NCBI GenBank assembly: GCA_035275405.1
Contig: DATEMU010000012.1
Span: forward strand, 1 to 64,000
Length of the DNA: 64,000 nucleotides
Reading direction: 5' to 3'
Source of the DNA: Phycisphaerae bacterium
GTDB lineage: Bacteria > Planctomycetota > Phycisphaerae > UBA1845 > UTPLA1
The translations under genes were made by a program, and so were the position numbers. Shown piece by piece: positions 15,813 to 24,307 of this stretch; the first letter of the stretch is position 1; each line of letters starts with the position of its first letter. Under the pieces are notes generated by a model, which was not told the DNA's origin, did no database searches, and saw nothing but the letters and a program-made list of their open reading frames with translations.

Positions 15813-18799
15813 GCGGCCCTCTTCCGAACTCGTCAATCGCGCCTGCTGTCATCGACGAGTTAACCAGGACCGGTTGCGACGCCCGCGGCGACCGGCTTTC
15901 GCGGGCGCTGTTCGCCACAGACGCCAGCATTTACCAGATTATCCCCGATGGCGTGGTGTATCCACGAAGTATCGGCGACGTCCAGGCGACGGTCCGCGCC
16001 TGTGCCAAGCACGACGTGCCGTTGACCGCGCGGGGGGCGGGCACGGGGCTGGCGGGGGGCTGCGTCAACCGCGGGATTATTCTCGACTGTTCGCGGTATA
16101 TGAATCGAATCGTTTCGATTGACCCGGCATCGCGGACGGCGATCGTCGAGCCCGGTGTCGTGCTGGATGATCTGAACGCGGCGGCGGCGTCTTACGGGTT
16201 GCAGTTCGCGCCGGACGTCGCGACGAGCAGCCGGGCGACGATCGGGGGGATGATCGCGAACAACTCGTGCGGGGCGCACTCGGTGATGTATGGGCGCACG
16301 GTGGATTATGTTTTGGCGCTGGAGGTGGTGCTGGCGGATGGGTCGTGCGCCGCGTGGGGCGGCGGAATAGCGAATAGCGAATGGCGAATAGCGAAAGAAG
16401 AAAATGCGCTGACGGTTCGATGTGAAGAACTCCTTCGCCGAGCCATGCGCGACGACGCGGGCGAAATCGCTGCCCGTTTTCCGAAGGTGATGCGACGCAA
16501 TGGCGGGTACGCCCTCGATCGGCTGCGCGAGGCCGACGGCCGGATCAATGTTGAGACGATCATCTGCGGAAGCGAGGGGACGCTGGCGATTGTAGCCGGC
16601 GCTGTTCTAAGACTCGTGCCGCTTCCTCAACACAAGGGCCTTGTTGTCGCACACTTTGCCGATTTGCTCGAATCGCTTGCGGCGACCCCCGCGGCGTTGG
16701 CGCATAATCCGGCCGCCGTCGAACTGCTGGACAAGACCATCCTCGATGCCGCCCGTCATCACCCCGCACAGATGCGCCGGCCCTGGCTCGTCGAGGGCGA
16801 TCCTCGCGGCCTGCTCATCATCGAACTCTACGATGACGATGTCGCCGTGCTGCACAACCGACTGCGCGATGTCGTAGCGGACTTGAAAGAACATGGAATG
16901 GGCTACGCGTGGCCAATGCTCCTTGACGCCGCGCAGCAATCCGCGCTCTGGGACATTCGCAAGAGCGGACTGGGACTGCTTATGTCCCGACCGGGTCAAC
17001 GGCATGCGTACGATTTTGTTGAGGATACGGCCGTCGAGCCGGCGCGGCTGCGCGACTACATCGCCCGGTTCATGCGGGTGCTCGACGAGGAGGGCGTTAC
17101 GGAAGCGAGCTACTACGCCCACGCCAGCGTCGGATGTCTACACGTCAAGCCGGTGCTCAATCTGCGGCAATCGGGCGACGTACAAAAGATGCACCGTATC
17201 GCCGACCGGATCAGCTCACTGGCGCTCGAATTCGGCGGGACGATGACCGGCGAGCATGGCGATGGGATCCTGCGGTCGTGCTGGCTGGAGAAGATGTACG
17301 GCCCGCGGATCGTCGATGCGTTTCGCAGGATCAAGACGGCGTTCGATCCGCAGGGGATTTTCAATCCCGGCAAGATCGTTGATCCGTTGCCGATGCTGGA
17401 GAATCTGCGGTTTGATGCGGGGGAATCCCCCGCGCAGTCCGACCCTCACCCCAGCCCTCTCCCTCGGAGGGAGAGGGACGCGACGACACTCGACTTTTCT
17501 CTTTATGGCGGGATGTCCGGCCTCGCCGAGATGTGCAGCGGCGTCGGTCAGTGCCGCCAGAAGCTCGTTGGCGCGATGTGCCCGTCGTACATGGCCACTG
17601 GCGACGAGCAGCATACGACGCGCGGTCGGGCGAATGCGCTGCGCATGGCGCTGTCGGATCGCGGTTTGATCGACGGGCTGGCCGATCCCGTGCTCGACGA
17701 GGTCATGGACTTGTGCCTGTCGTGCAAGGCGTGCAAGACGGAATGCCCGACGGGCGTGGACATGGCGAAGCTGAAGGCCGAGTGGCAGTTCCAGCGGAAT
17801 CGCCGCCGCGGCACGCCACTGCGGAGTCGGCTCATCGCGGCGACGCCCACACTGGCGGCGTGGGGCTGCCGCACCGCGCCGTTGAGTAACTGGGCAGCGC
17901 AGTCGAAACCCGCCCGTTGGCTGATGGATGCGTTCCTCGAGATCGACCGGCGCGTGCCTCCGCCGAAGTTCGCCCGGCAGACTTTTCGCCAGTGGTTCGA
18001 GGAACACCGAAACAATGTCGCCGTCGGTCATTCCGAAATCCGCAATCCGAATTCCGCATTTCCCAGGGTCGTCTACTTCGCCGATACGTGGACCAACTAC
18101 TTCACGCCGCAGGTTGGCATCGCCGCCGTGCGAGTCCTCGAAGCGCTAGGGTACGAAGTGATTGTCCCGCCGACCGTATGCTGCGGACGACCGGCGATCA
18201 GTAAGGGGATGCTCGACGAGGCAAAGCGGCTCGCGGAACGAAACGCGGCGATCCTCGCCCCCTATGCCGAGGCGGGCGTGCCCCTCGTCGGCACAGAGCC
18301 GAGTTGCATCCTCACGTTCGCCGACGAATTTCCGCAACTGGTGCGCACCGATGCCGCGCGGCGAATCGCCGAACGCGCGATCATGATCGAAACGCTGCTT
18401 GCACAGCACTCCGACATTCCTCAAGCCTCAGGCCTCAGGTCTCAAGCCTTGCTTTACCACGCCCATTGCCACCAGAAGGCCCTCGTTGGCGCGGGAGATG
18501 CGATGAAGGTACTGTGCGCGGTCTTCGGCGACGCCGCCCAGGAGATCGGCAGCGGCTGCTGTGGCATGGCCGGTTCCTTCGGTCACGAGCGCGAGCATTA
18601 CGATGTCGCTAAGGCGATCGGCGAAGAGCGGCTCTTCCCCGCAGTGCGCGACCGGGGCGACGCCGCCATCGCGGTGTCCGGCTTCAGTTGCAGGCACCAG
18701 ATCGAGCATCATACGGGCGCGCCAGCGCGGCATCTGGTCGAGTATCTGGCAAGCGCATTTGAGGCGAGCGCAACCCGCAGTGCACAAGGGCCGGTATGA
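15785..18799 (+). CDS. FAD-linked 2-hydroxyacid dehydrogenase / Fe-S subunit fusion (GlcD-GlcF or YdiJ-like)
   Basis: This 1004-residue protein oxidises a 2-hydroxyacid such as D-lactate or glycolate. The N-terminal half is an FAD_binding_4 oxidase (ARGAGTGLAGGCVNRG; ATIGGMIANNSCGAHSVMYG) followed by a FAD_oxidase_C domain (GTMTGEHGDGILRSCWLEK). The C-terminal half is an iron-sulfur part with CSGVGQCRQKLVGAMCPSY and CLSCKACKTECPTG, then two CCG-type domains (PTVCCGRPAISKG; GSGCCGMAGSFGHE). I use the ATG overlapping the rlmN stop; a TTG two codons earlier is possible. Five dispersed repeats lie inside the gene in frame: at the N-terminus, near residues 195-205, in the interdomain linker near 553-565, near 749-760 and near 880-890. 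Each falls in a loop or linker. Confidence 0.9.
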   Translation: MTNYELRKTSGPLPNSSIAPAVIDELTRTGCDARGDRLSRALFATDASIYQIIPDGVVYPRSIGDVQATVRACAKHDVPLTARGAGTGLAGGCVNRGIILDCSRYMNRIVSIDPASRTAIVEPGVVLDDLNAAAASYGLQFAPDVATSSRATIGGMIANNSCGAHSVMYGRTVDYVLALEVVLADGSCAAWGGGIANSEWRIAKEENALTVRCEELLRRAMRDDAGEIAARFPKVMRRNGGYALDRLREADGRINVETIICGSEGTLAIVAGAVLRLVPLPQHKGLVVAHFADLLESLAATPAALAHNPAAVELLDKTILDAARHHPAQMRRPWLVEGDPRGLLIIELYDDDVAVLHNRLRDVVADLKEHGMGYAWPMLLDAAQQSALWDIRKSGLGLLMSRPGQRHAYDFVEDTAVEPARLRDYIARFMRVLDEEGVTEASYYAHASVGCLHVKPVLNLRQSGDVQKMHRIADRISSLALEFGGTMTGEHGDGILRSCWLEKMYGPRIVDAFRRIKTAFDPQGIFNPGKIVDPLPMLENLRFDAGESPAQSDPHPSPLPRRERDATTLDFSLYGGMSGLAEMCSGVGQCRQKLVGAMCPSYMATGDEQHTTRGRANALRMALSDRGLIDGLADPVLDEVMDLCLSCKACKTECPTGVDMAKLKAEWQFQRNRRRGTPLRSRLIAATPTLAAWGCRTAPLSNWAAQSKPARWLMDAFLEIDRRVPPPKFARQTFRQWFEEHRNNVAVGHSEIRNPNSAFPRVVYFADTWTNYFTPQVGIAAVRVLEALGYEVIVPPTVCCGRPAISKGMLDEAKRLAERNAAILAPYAEAGVPLVGTEPSCILTFADEFPQLVRTDAARRIAERAIMIETLLAQHSDIPQASGLRSQALLYHAHCHQKALVGAGDAMKVLCAVFGDAAQEIGSGCCGMAGSFGHEREHYDVAKAIGEERLFPAVRDRGDAAIAVSGFSCRHQIEHHTGAPARHLVEYLASAFEASATRSAQGPV
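16364..16397. repeat. GAATAGC array inside coding sequence
   Basis: GGAATAGCGAATAGCGAATG followed by GCGAATAGCGAAAG is four GAATAGC(G) units. In frame it encodes NSEWRIAKEE between two conserved parts of the FAD domain. The same unit makes up the intergenic arrays near 32.9, 33.0 and 40.1 kb. Confidence 0.75.
17417..17478. repeat. Two adjacent palindromes in the interdomain linker
   Basis: GCGGGGGAATCCCCCGC (17417-17433) is a perfect inverted repeat with 8-bp arms. It is followed at 17441 by GACCCTCACCCCAGCC and a 10-bp-stem hairpin with arms CCCTCTCCCT (17455-17464) and AGGGAGAGGG (17468-17477). The second element is shared with 22076-22098 and, with one mismatch, 42998-43020. In frame it encodes DPHPSPLPRRERD. 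Confidence 0.75.
18030..18063. repeat. ATTCCGAAATCCGC-type repeat inside coding sequence
   Basis: ATTCCGAAATCCGCAATCCG followed by AATTCCGCATTTC is an array of CCGAATT/CCGAAATC units related to the GAATNNC family. It encodes SEIRNPNSAFP in the iron-sulfur half of the dehydrogenase. Confidence 0.55.
18421..18450. repeat. CTCAAGCCTCAGG-type repeat inside coding sequence
   Basis: TCAAGCCTCAGGCCTCAGG followed by TCTCAAGCCTT is the reverse complement of the element at 487-517 with few differences. In frame it encodes QASGLRSQAL in the dehydrogenase C-terminal region. Confidence 0.6.
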
Positions 18800-19236
18800 T
18801 TGCCTCGGCGATGACTTCTTTCGACGATCGACGAATCCTCCTGACGCCGATTTTCGCGGCGGTCATGGCATTGACGGCTTCGCATGCACTCGCTCAATCG
18901 AGCCAGCCAACGATGCAGGACCAGGTCCTCAACAACCTCCGCCAGTCTCCGGTCGGCGGTCACACGCTTGAGGCGCTGCGACTGCCGGAGGATTACCTGC
19001 GACGGGTGGCGGACCGGATTCTGCGCACTTCTTACGAGCAGCAGTTTCGCGTTGTTGTGCCCGATGGTACGGGCGCCGCGCACGCCGCCGAATTGAAACC
19101 GCCGGCGATGCCACACCATGAAAGTGCGCCGGCTGCCGGCCGTTCGCCCTGGCCTGCGCTCGTGACCACGGCTTTGGGAATCTGCCTGATGGCCGCCGTT
19201 GTGATCGCCGTGCAGGCCGTGAGGGCGCGGCGATGA
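18796..19236 (+). CDS. Unknown exported or membrane-anchored protein
   Basis: I do not recognise this 146-residue protein. It starts by ATGA overlap with the dehydrogenase; an alternative ATG lies five codons inside. A signal-peptide-like segment ends in SHALAQ at about residue 34. It is followed by a soluble region with a hydrophobic-heptad stretch (QDQVLNNLR, LEALRLPEDYLRRVADRIL) and a C-terminal membrane helix (about 122-141, LVTTALGICLMAAVVIAV) followed by RARR. It is therefore probably a small periplasmic domain anchored by its C-terminus. Its own stop overlaps the start of the next gene, so it may be a membrane partner of that enzyme-like protein. Confidence 0.55.
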   Translation: MIASAMTSFDDRRILLTPIFAAVMALTASHALAQSSQPTMQDQVLNNLRQSPVGGHTLEALRLPEDYLRRVADRILRTSYEQQFRVVVPDGTGAAHAAELKPPAMPHHESAPAAGRSPWPALVTTALGICLMAAVVIAVQAVRARR

Positions 19237-21131
19237 AGCGGCTGGTTTTCATGTTAGTCATGATCGTCGCGCCGATTGCGCTGGGGCAGGATCGGTCGAA
19301 TAATGCAACGGCCCCGTCGTCGCCTTCGCCAACTGACGTTCGCGTTGTTACGCCGAGCCTGCCGGACGATGTGCTCGCTTGTCGCCGGGAGCTGCCGGAG
19401 GAGCGGCCGCCGCTGCGCGGGTGGCGGGCGCCGATCCTCGGATTCATCGCTCAGAAATGGCCGTTCGATGAGCCCGATGCGAGTGCGCCTCCGGAAATCC
19501 GCAAAGCTGCCGACATGGTCGCCCGGCAGCTTGCCCGCGACGGTCTGCTCGCCACGCTGGCGCAGGTGATCGAAGTCCTGGGCCCATCAGAATTCGGAAA
19601 TGACGCCACCGCCGACGAGGATATGCTCCGGCGTGTCGGTCTGCCTGTTGATCTCCTCCCGTACTTCAAATTGCCGGGCGTTACACCGAATGACTCGAAC
19701 GTCACCATTCGGCACCTTGCTCAACGCATTACCGCCGGTCTGACCGGTCCGCTTCGCGCGGAGATCGCGGCGGCGAAATTCGAGTTCAAGAAGAGCCATG
19801 CCGACTTCCGCGTGGCGACGGAGAGCGGCGAGGAGGACATCGGGCTGGTACGCGTGCAACTTGCCAAGGGTGAGTATTGGCACGGGATCGGCGACGGCGG
19901 GGCGCTGGATATCATCCGCCAACTCACTGCCGCGCTGCCGGAAGCGAAGTTCCTCATCAGCACGCAGCAGGGGCAGACGACTCCGCTCATCGGGCTCATG
20001 CGCTTGTGGCCGCACTTTCGTCCGGAACAGGTCACGGTCATCGCCGAGCCGCTGGCGATCGGCCAGTGGGCGCAGGACAACGGCAAGGCGGGGGTCATCG
20101 AATCAGCGGGCCGTCGCCAGATCGGCACACTCGCGCCGCGCTATGCGAGCCGCGGAGATGATGGCACGACGTTTGTGCCCGGCGAGTCCTTCATGGCCGA
20201 CGGCTGGGTGGCGGCGGGTCACACGGTCATCCAATCGCCGCTCATCTTCCAAGGTGGCAATTTGCTTGCCGTCCGCGATCCGAAGACGGGCGCGAGCATT
20301 TTGCTCATCGGTGAAGCGGAGGTCTATCGCAATATCGCGCTCGGGCTGACCCGCGAGCAGACGCTCGAAGCGTTCCGGATCGAGATGGGCGTGGACCGTT
20401 GCGTCGTCCTGCCGGCGGTCTCGTACCATCTCGATTACGAAGTCACCGTCCGGACGGCCGGAGACGGCGTCGTCGCCTTCGTCAACGATTCCAGCGCGGC
20501 CGCCAAGTCCATCCTCGAAATCGGTCTCGACGCGCTGAAAGAGGCGGGTCAGTTGACCAATGAAGACGTGTTATTCATTCGTGAGTCTTTCGCGCAGGGG
20601 CATGTACGGAGAGTCATCGAACGGCTCGATCAAAAGGTCTTCATCGGCGCGAGGCAACGAGGACAATTTCCTGAATCGTTGACGCGCATCTTTAGCAAGA
20701 GCCTGGTCGATTCCGGGGCGGGGAATTTTCAGCGATTCCTGCTGGCGTTGGATTTACTGATGGCGGAGGCCGCTGACGCCTTGGCGCCGGACCCCAATCT
20801 CGCCGAGTACCTTGCGGCCATCCGCCGTCGCAATGAGGATCGCAGGCTGCTTCATCAACAACTTGTGGAACTCGGCTGGCGGGTGGCGCCGATCCCCAGC
20901 CTTGCCGAGGCGGAGCGCGGGATCAATTACCTCAACGGAGTCCATGCCAAGGGCCTGTACCTCATGCCCGCGTATGGCGGCATCTTTGCTCGGCTGGACG
21001 CCGCTGTCGCGCGGGCCTTTCAAGATATCCTCGGCCCGGACATCCGCGTAGTTCCCATTCTCAGCGCCGAGAGCCAGCGCCGAAACGGGGCCATTCATTG
21101 CGCCGCCAGCGTTTACCCTCGCGTCGAATAG
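19233..21131 (+). CDS. Exported guanidine-modifying-enzyme-fold (pentein) protein
   Basis: This 632-residue protein has a short signal peptide (MKRLVFMLVMIVAPIALGQ). The core carries in order the catalytic elements of the agmatine/peptidyl-arginine deiminase fold: WAQDNG with D282 (compare WxRDxGP), FQGGNLL, HLD with H399 and, near the C-terminus, GAIHCAAS with C623. These are the Asp, His and nucleophilic Cys that attack a guanidinium carbon. At 632 residues it is much longer than agmatine deiminase (about 350), with a large extra N-terminal domain and an insert between His and Cys. An exported arginine- or agmatine-type deiminase or hydrolase is likely; the substrate is unknown. Start overlaps the preceding stop. 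Confidence 0.65.
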   Translation: MKRLVFMLVMIVAPIALGQDRSNNATAPSSPSPTDVRVVTPSLPDDVLACRRELPEERPPLRGWRAPILGFIAQKWPFDEPDASAPPEIRKAADMVARQLARDGLLATLAQVIEVLGPSEFGNDATADEDMLRRVGLPVDLLPYFKLPGVTPNDSNVTIRHLAQRITAGLTGPLRAEIAAAKFEFKKSHADFRVATESGEEDIGLVRVQLAKGEYWHGIGDGGALDIIRQLTAALPEAKFLISTQQGQTTPLIGLMRLWPHFRPEQVTVIAEPLAIGQWAQDNGKAGVIESAGRRQIGTLAPRYASRGDDGTTFVPGESFMADGWVAAGHTVIQSPLIFQGGNLLAVRDPKTGASILLIGEAEVYRNIALGLTREQTLEAFRIEMGVDRCVVLPAVSYHLDYEVTVRTAGDGVVAFVNDSSAAAKSILEIGLDALKEAGQLTNEDVLFIRESFAQGHVRRVIERLDQKVFIGARQRGQFPESLTRIFSKSLVDSGAGNFQRFLLALDLLMAEAADALAPDPNLAEYLAAIRRRNEDRRLLHQQLVELGWRVAPIPSLAEAERGINYLNGVHAKGLYLMPAYGGIFARLDAAVARAFQDILGPDIRVVPILSAESQRRNGAIHCAASVYPRVE

Positions 21132-21315
21132 CTGGGCACTCATGCGGCATCGACGATCGTCGGCAAGATCGGCCGATCGGCGATATCTAAGACTTGCTTG
21201 AGGAAAGGCTTAGATCGCACTCCTTCCGATAAAGTCGAACTCGAAATGTGGCCGATAACGTGGTAGCCGTCGGGCCCCGATGGCGCCCGTCGTAGTCTCG
21301 CCGCGGGAAGTGATC

Positions 21316-22047
21316 ATGAAGGACGACCGCATTTCGAATTGGTTCACGACCGGCAGCGCCGCTGCGCAGCCCAAGGAAGGCACGCTCTTTTACGAGGCGG
21401 TTATTGAGCCGCGGCGGAATCCCGTTGAAGCGGGAAACGACATCGCTCCGCTGGAGCCGCGACCGAGCCTGACGCTCGTCCACGAAGAGGACGAAGACAT
21501 CGAGGAGGCGATCCTTCGGGATCATTCCGAGCCGCTCGACACGATCGTGCCGACGATCGCCGAACTGGCCGCGCTGCCGGACGAGGACGAGCACGACGCC
21601 TGGCCCTGGGAGGATGAGGTCGAGTCGTCGAAGGACATTGCGGTTCAGGAGGAAGGAACACCGGAATCCGACACTGTTGCACATCGCCCCGCTCCACTAT
21701 GCCGCGAAGACGACCATAGCGCTTCCGAGGATGTGATCCTCTGCGAACCGACCGCCGTACTGGGCGATGAATCGACCGTTGAGTTGGAGGAGAGCACCGA
21801 TACGGCAATGATCGACGACGTTGCGGCGGCTGCTCCCGCCTATGCGCTGAAGACCGTGAATACGCCGAAGCGGATCGGGAGCGGTCAGTTGGTTCCGGCG
21901 CGCTTAACGTGGCGGCCGGGCGATCCCTTTGGCAGCGACGCCAGGGGAAAGTCCCGGTTCCGCTGGGAACTGATGCTGACGTCGGCATGTGTCACGGCGG
22001 CCTGCGGGCTCGGCTGCATCTGGCTGCTGCGAACGCTTCTGGCATAA
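21316..22047 (+). CDS. Acidic protein with C-terminal membrane anchor, unknown function
   Basis: The protein is 243 residues from the ATG that follows GGGAAG; another in-frame ATG lies 12 codons upstream. Residues 1 to about 180 are strongly acidic and low in complexity (EEDEDIEEAILRD, DEDEHDAWPWEDE), probably disordered. A basic stretch (GKSRFRW) precedes a single C-terminal helix (about 221-238, LMLTSACVTAACGLGCIW). It is thus a tail-anchored protein facing the cytoplasm by the positive-inside rule. No family recognised. It lies immediately upstream of a dispersed hairpin repeat and of another uncharacterised gene. Confidence 0.5.
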   Translation: MKDDRISNWFTTGSAAAQPKEGTLFYEAVIEPRRNPVEAGNDIAPLEPRPSLTLVHEEDEDIEEAILRDHSEPLDTIVPTIAELAALPDEDEHDAWPWEDEVESSKDIAVQEEGTPESDTVAHRPAPLCREDDHSASEDVILCEPTAVLGDESTVELEESTDTAMIDDVAAAAPAYALKTVNTPKRIGSGQLVPARLTWRPGDPFGSDARGKSRFRWELMLTSACVTAACGLGCIWLLRTLLA

Positions 22048-22061
22048 GCCTCGTCAATTCG

Positions 22062-22099
22062 GACCCTCACCCCGGCCCTCTCCCTAGGAGGGAGAGGGA
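22062..22099. repeat. Dispersed hairpin repeat overlapping a ribosome binding site
   Basis: GACCCTCACCCCGGCC leads into a hairpin with 10-bp perfect arms CCCTCTCCCT (22076-22085) and AGGGAGAGGG (22089-22098) around a 3-nt loop. The right side contains AGGAGGGAG, the only ribosome-binding-like sequence for the ATG at 22107. It is the same element as 17455-17477. Confidence 0.75.
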
Positions 22100-22106
22100 G
22101 CATGGC

Positions 22107-22763
22107 ATGAAAATCCTCCTCGACAATGAGCCGTTGGTGGCCGCCGACCTCCACGGCACGGCGCTGGTCGTTCATTATCTCGAGGCGGCGAAGAAGTCGC
22201 TTGGCGGGACGGAGCGCATGATCCTCGGGCTTCGGTTGGACGGGGCCGACGTGTCGGCGGCGCATCTCGAAGCAGCGCTGACTCGGCCCGTCGCGCAACT
22301 GACGACGCTGGAGTTCATTACGGCCAGCGCGCCGCAAGTGGTGGCCGACGCGCTGCAGGAGACGCTCAAGGCGCTGACCGACAGTTTCGTGACGGTACGC
22401 GAGGCGTCGGAAGCGCTGTCGAAGGGGCGGCTGGCCGAGGCGATGGAGCGCCTGACGGACTGCATCGGCGTGTGGAGCCGGACGCACGAGGCGCTGATTC
22501 ATGGGGGCTCGCTGCTGCGGCTGGATTTCGAGCGCGTGGCGATCGCCGGTCGGCCGATGCTGGACTGGCTGGCTGATCTGGCCAACCGCCTGCGCGAGAT
22601 CCGCGATGCGATCGAGGCCCGCGACCACGTCCTGCTCAGCGATATCCTGCACTACGAACTGGATGAAACGCTCTCGGGCTGGGAGCAGATGCTGGGGGGC
22701 GTCATTCAACACATTACCGAAACCCATGAAGACGCCGCGCGACCGATGGCTGTCGCTGGATGA
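22107..22763 (+). CDS. Unknown all-helical cytoplasmic protein
   Basis: 218 residues; function not recognised. I start at the ATG just after the hairpin repeat, because upstream codons only translate the repeat (PHPGPLPRRERE). The sequence looks mainly alpha-helical and soluble, with amphipathic repeats ([37 protein letters not shown]). Its last 38 bases overlap the release-factor-like gene in another frame, which suggests translational coupling. Confidence 0.55.
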   Translation: MKILLDNEPLVAADLHGTALVVHYLEAAKKSLGGTERMILGLRLDGADVSAAHLEAALTRPVAQLTTLEFITASAPQVVADALQETLKALTDSFVTVREASEALSKGRLAEAMERLTDCIGVWSRTHEALIHGGSLLRLDFERVAIAGRPMLDWLADLANRLREIRDAIEARDHVLLSDILHYELDETLSGWEQMLGGVIQHITETHEDAARPMAVAG

Positions 22764-23247
22764 CGCCGGGTTGCTGGCGGACTGCGACGTCGATACCTAT
22801 CGCGCGAGCGGGCCCGGCGGTCAGAAGCGCAACAAGACGAGTTCGGCGGTTCGGCTGCGCCATCGGCCCAGTGGCCTGATCGTGATTGCCGAAGAGAGTC
22901 GTTCGCAGCATGAGAACAAGGCGAAGGCCGTGCGGCGATTGCGGATGGCCATCGCACTGAGTATCCGGATCGAGCCGGGAGGCGACTCGCGCGCAACTCT
23001 ATCGAATTACAAGACGCGGACGGGGCGCATTGAAGTTTCCACGCGAAATTCGGATTACCCTCTCGTCGTCGCGGCGGTGTTGGACGAGATTACGGCCTGC
23101 GCCGGCCGCATGCAGGAAGCGGCGGCGAACCTGGGTCACTCCACGGCGCAGCTTGCACGCTTTGTAACGGACGATGGTAAGGTCCTGGATATCGTGAATC
23201 GCCAGCGGCGCGAGTTGGGATTGAAGCCGTTGACCCCCTCAAAGTAG
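22726..23247 (+). CDS. Peptide chain release factor-like protein with GGQ domain
   Basis: This 173-residue protein carries the class I release factor catalytic domain that hydrolyses peptidyl-t[23 protein letters not shown] contains the universal GGQ at about residues 31-33. It lacks the codon-recognition domains, as do the ribosome-rescue and release-factor-like families (ArfB, PrfH and relatives). The basic C-terminal tail that ArfB inserts into the mRNA channel is not obvious here. The middle region has [17 protein letters not shown], and the C-terminus contains a helical segment. A role in stalled-ribosome or damage-related peptide release is inferred from the family only. It overlaps the preceding gene by 38 bp. 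Confidence 0.75.
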   Translation: MKTPRDRWLSLDDAGLLADCDVDTYRASGPGGQKRNKTSSAVRLRHRPSGLIVIAEESRSQHENKAKAVRRLRMAIALSIRIEPGGDSRATLSNYKTRTGRIEVSTRNSDYPLVVAAVLDEITACAGRMQEAAANLGHSTAQLARFVTDDGKVLDIVNRQRRELGLKPLTPSK

Positions 23248-23293
23248 ATGCCATGTTGCGGAAGAAGGGTTGGCGGACTACGTTTTCCCTTAT

Positions 23294-24307
23294 ATGGCGT
23301 TTTCATTCTCGGATGTTTTCAAGGCTTTCGGGTATACCCTGAGCCTGCCGGAGCGGCTGGTGCGGTCCACGGCGGCCGCCGTCGGCGGCGTGAGCAAACT
23401 GCTGACCGACACGATCATCCCTGAGCCGCTGCGCAAGACGACGGCGTACACGGCGATGGTGGGGAACATGCAGCGGTTTCTCATCGAGAAAGTCGCCGAG
23501 GTGCAAGGGGCTTATGAGAAGGGGGCGGAGGGAGACCTGCCCGATAAGTACATCCCGCGCGTGATCGCCGGCAACGTCATCAGCGCCGCCGGTCTCTTCG
23601 CCATGCGTCTTTCGCCGCTGTGGGTGTTCGCCTTCCTGAGCGATGCTGCCCACGGCTCACAAATCTACCTTAATCGTCTTGTCGGAGAGTTGAAGGAGAG
23701 CGGCGTCATTCCCCCCAACTCCGACATCAAGGGGATCGACGAACTCCTGACCGTCCTGGGCAAGGCGGGCAAGGACACGGCGCAGGTTTTTGACCTCCCG
23801 CCCGTCGATGTGGATTCGCTGAAAAGACTTCGCGACGAGATTTCGACCGGCTACACCGGCGTCTTTAAGGAAGCGACGGACTTGATGCCGCGGATGGACA
23901 CGCTGTGGGGCAAGATGCAGACGCTGGCGACGCGCGACGGTGTCGCCGTGGAGTCGATCGTGGGTCTGATGACGCTGGACCTGGGCAAAACGGCGGGCAA
24001 GGCCGTGGACACCGCGTTCGCGGTCGGCAACGTCACGGCCGATCTGCTCAATGAGACGATTTTTCAATCGTATGGCGAGACGATCGAGCGGATTCAGAGA
24101 CAGGGCGCCGTGGCCTGTCTGGAGGAAGCCGGCAAGCCATATGTTGAGGCGATTGCTTCGCACTGGAGCGTGGGGAAAAAAACGTTGACGGAACGAGCCT
24201 GGGATTGTGTGACGGGTGCGTTGACGTCGAAGGACTCGCCCGCAGAAGAAGTCACAAACTCGATTCCGCCAGCTGACAATAGCGGAAAGAGCGCAACCCA
24301 GGATTAG
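23294..24307 (+). CDS. Unknown, mostly helical protein
   Basis: About 337 residues from the ATG at 23294; a TTG start eight codons upstream is equally open. I do not recognise the family. Around residues 95-125 a moderately hydrophobic stretch (VIAGNVISAAGLFAMRLSPL) could be membrane-associated; the rest looks helical and amphipathic. Conserved-looking pieces include SPLWVFAFLSDAAHGSQIYL and LDLGKTAGKAVDTAFAVGNV. It is the last gene of the plus-strand run that begins at the cytochrome and is followed by a 430-bp leader region. Confidence 0.5.
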   Translation: MAFSFSDVFKAFGYTLSLPERLVRSTAAAVGGVSKLLTDTIIPEPLRKTTAYTAMVGNMQRFLIEKVAEVQGAYEKGAEGDLPDKYIPRVIAGNVISAAGLFAMRLSPLWVFAFLSDAAHGSQIYLNRLVGELKESGVIPPNSDIKGIDELLTVLGKAGKDTAQVFDLPPVDVDSLKRLRDEISTGYTGVFKEATDLMPRMDTLWGKMQTLATRDGVAVESIVGLMTLDLGKTAGKAVDTAFAVGNVTADLLNETIFQSYGETIERIQRQGAVACLEEAGKPYVEAIASHWSVGKKTLTERAWDCVTGALTSKDSPAEEVTNSIPPADNSGKSATQD

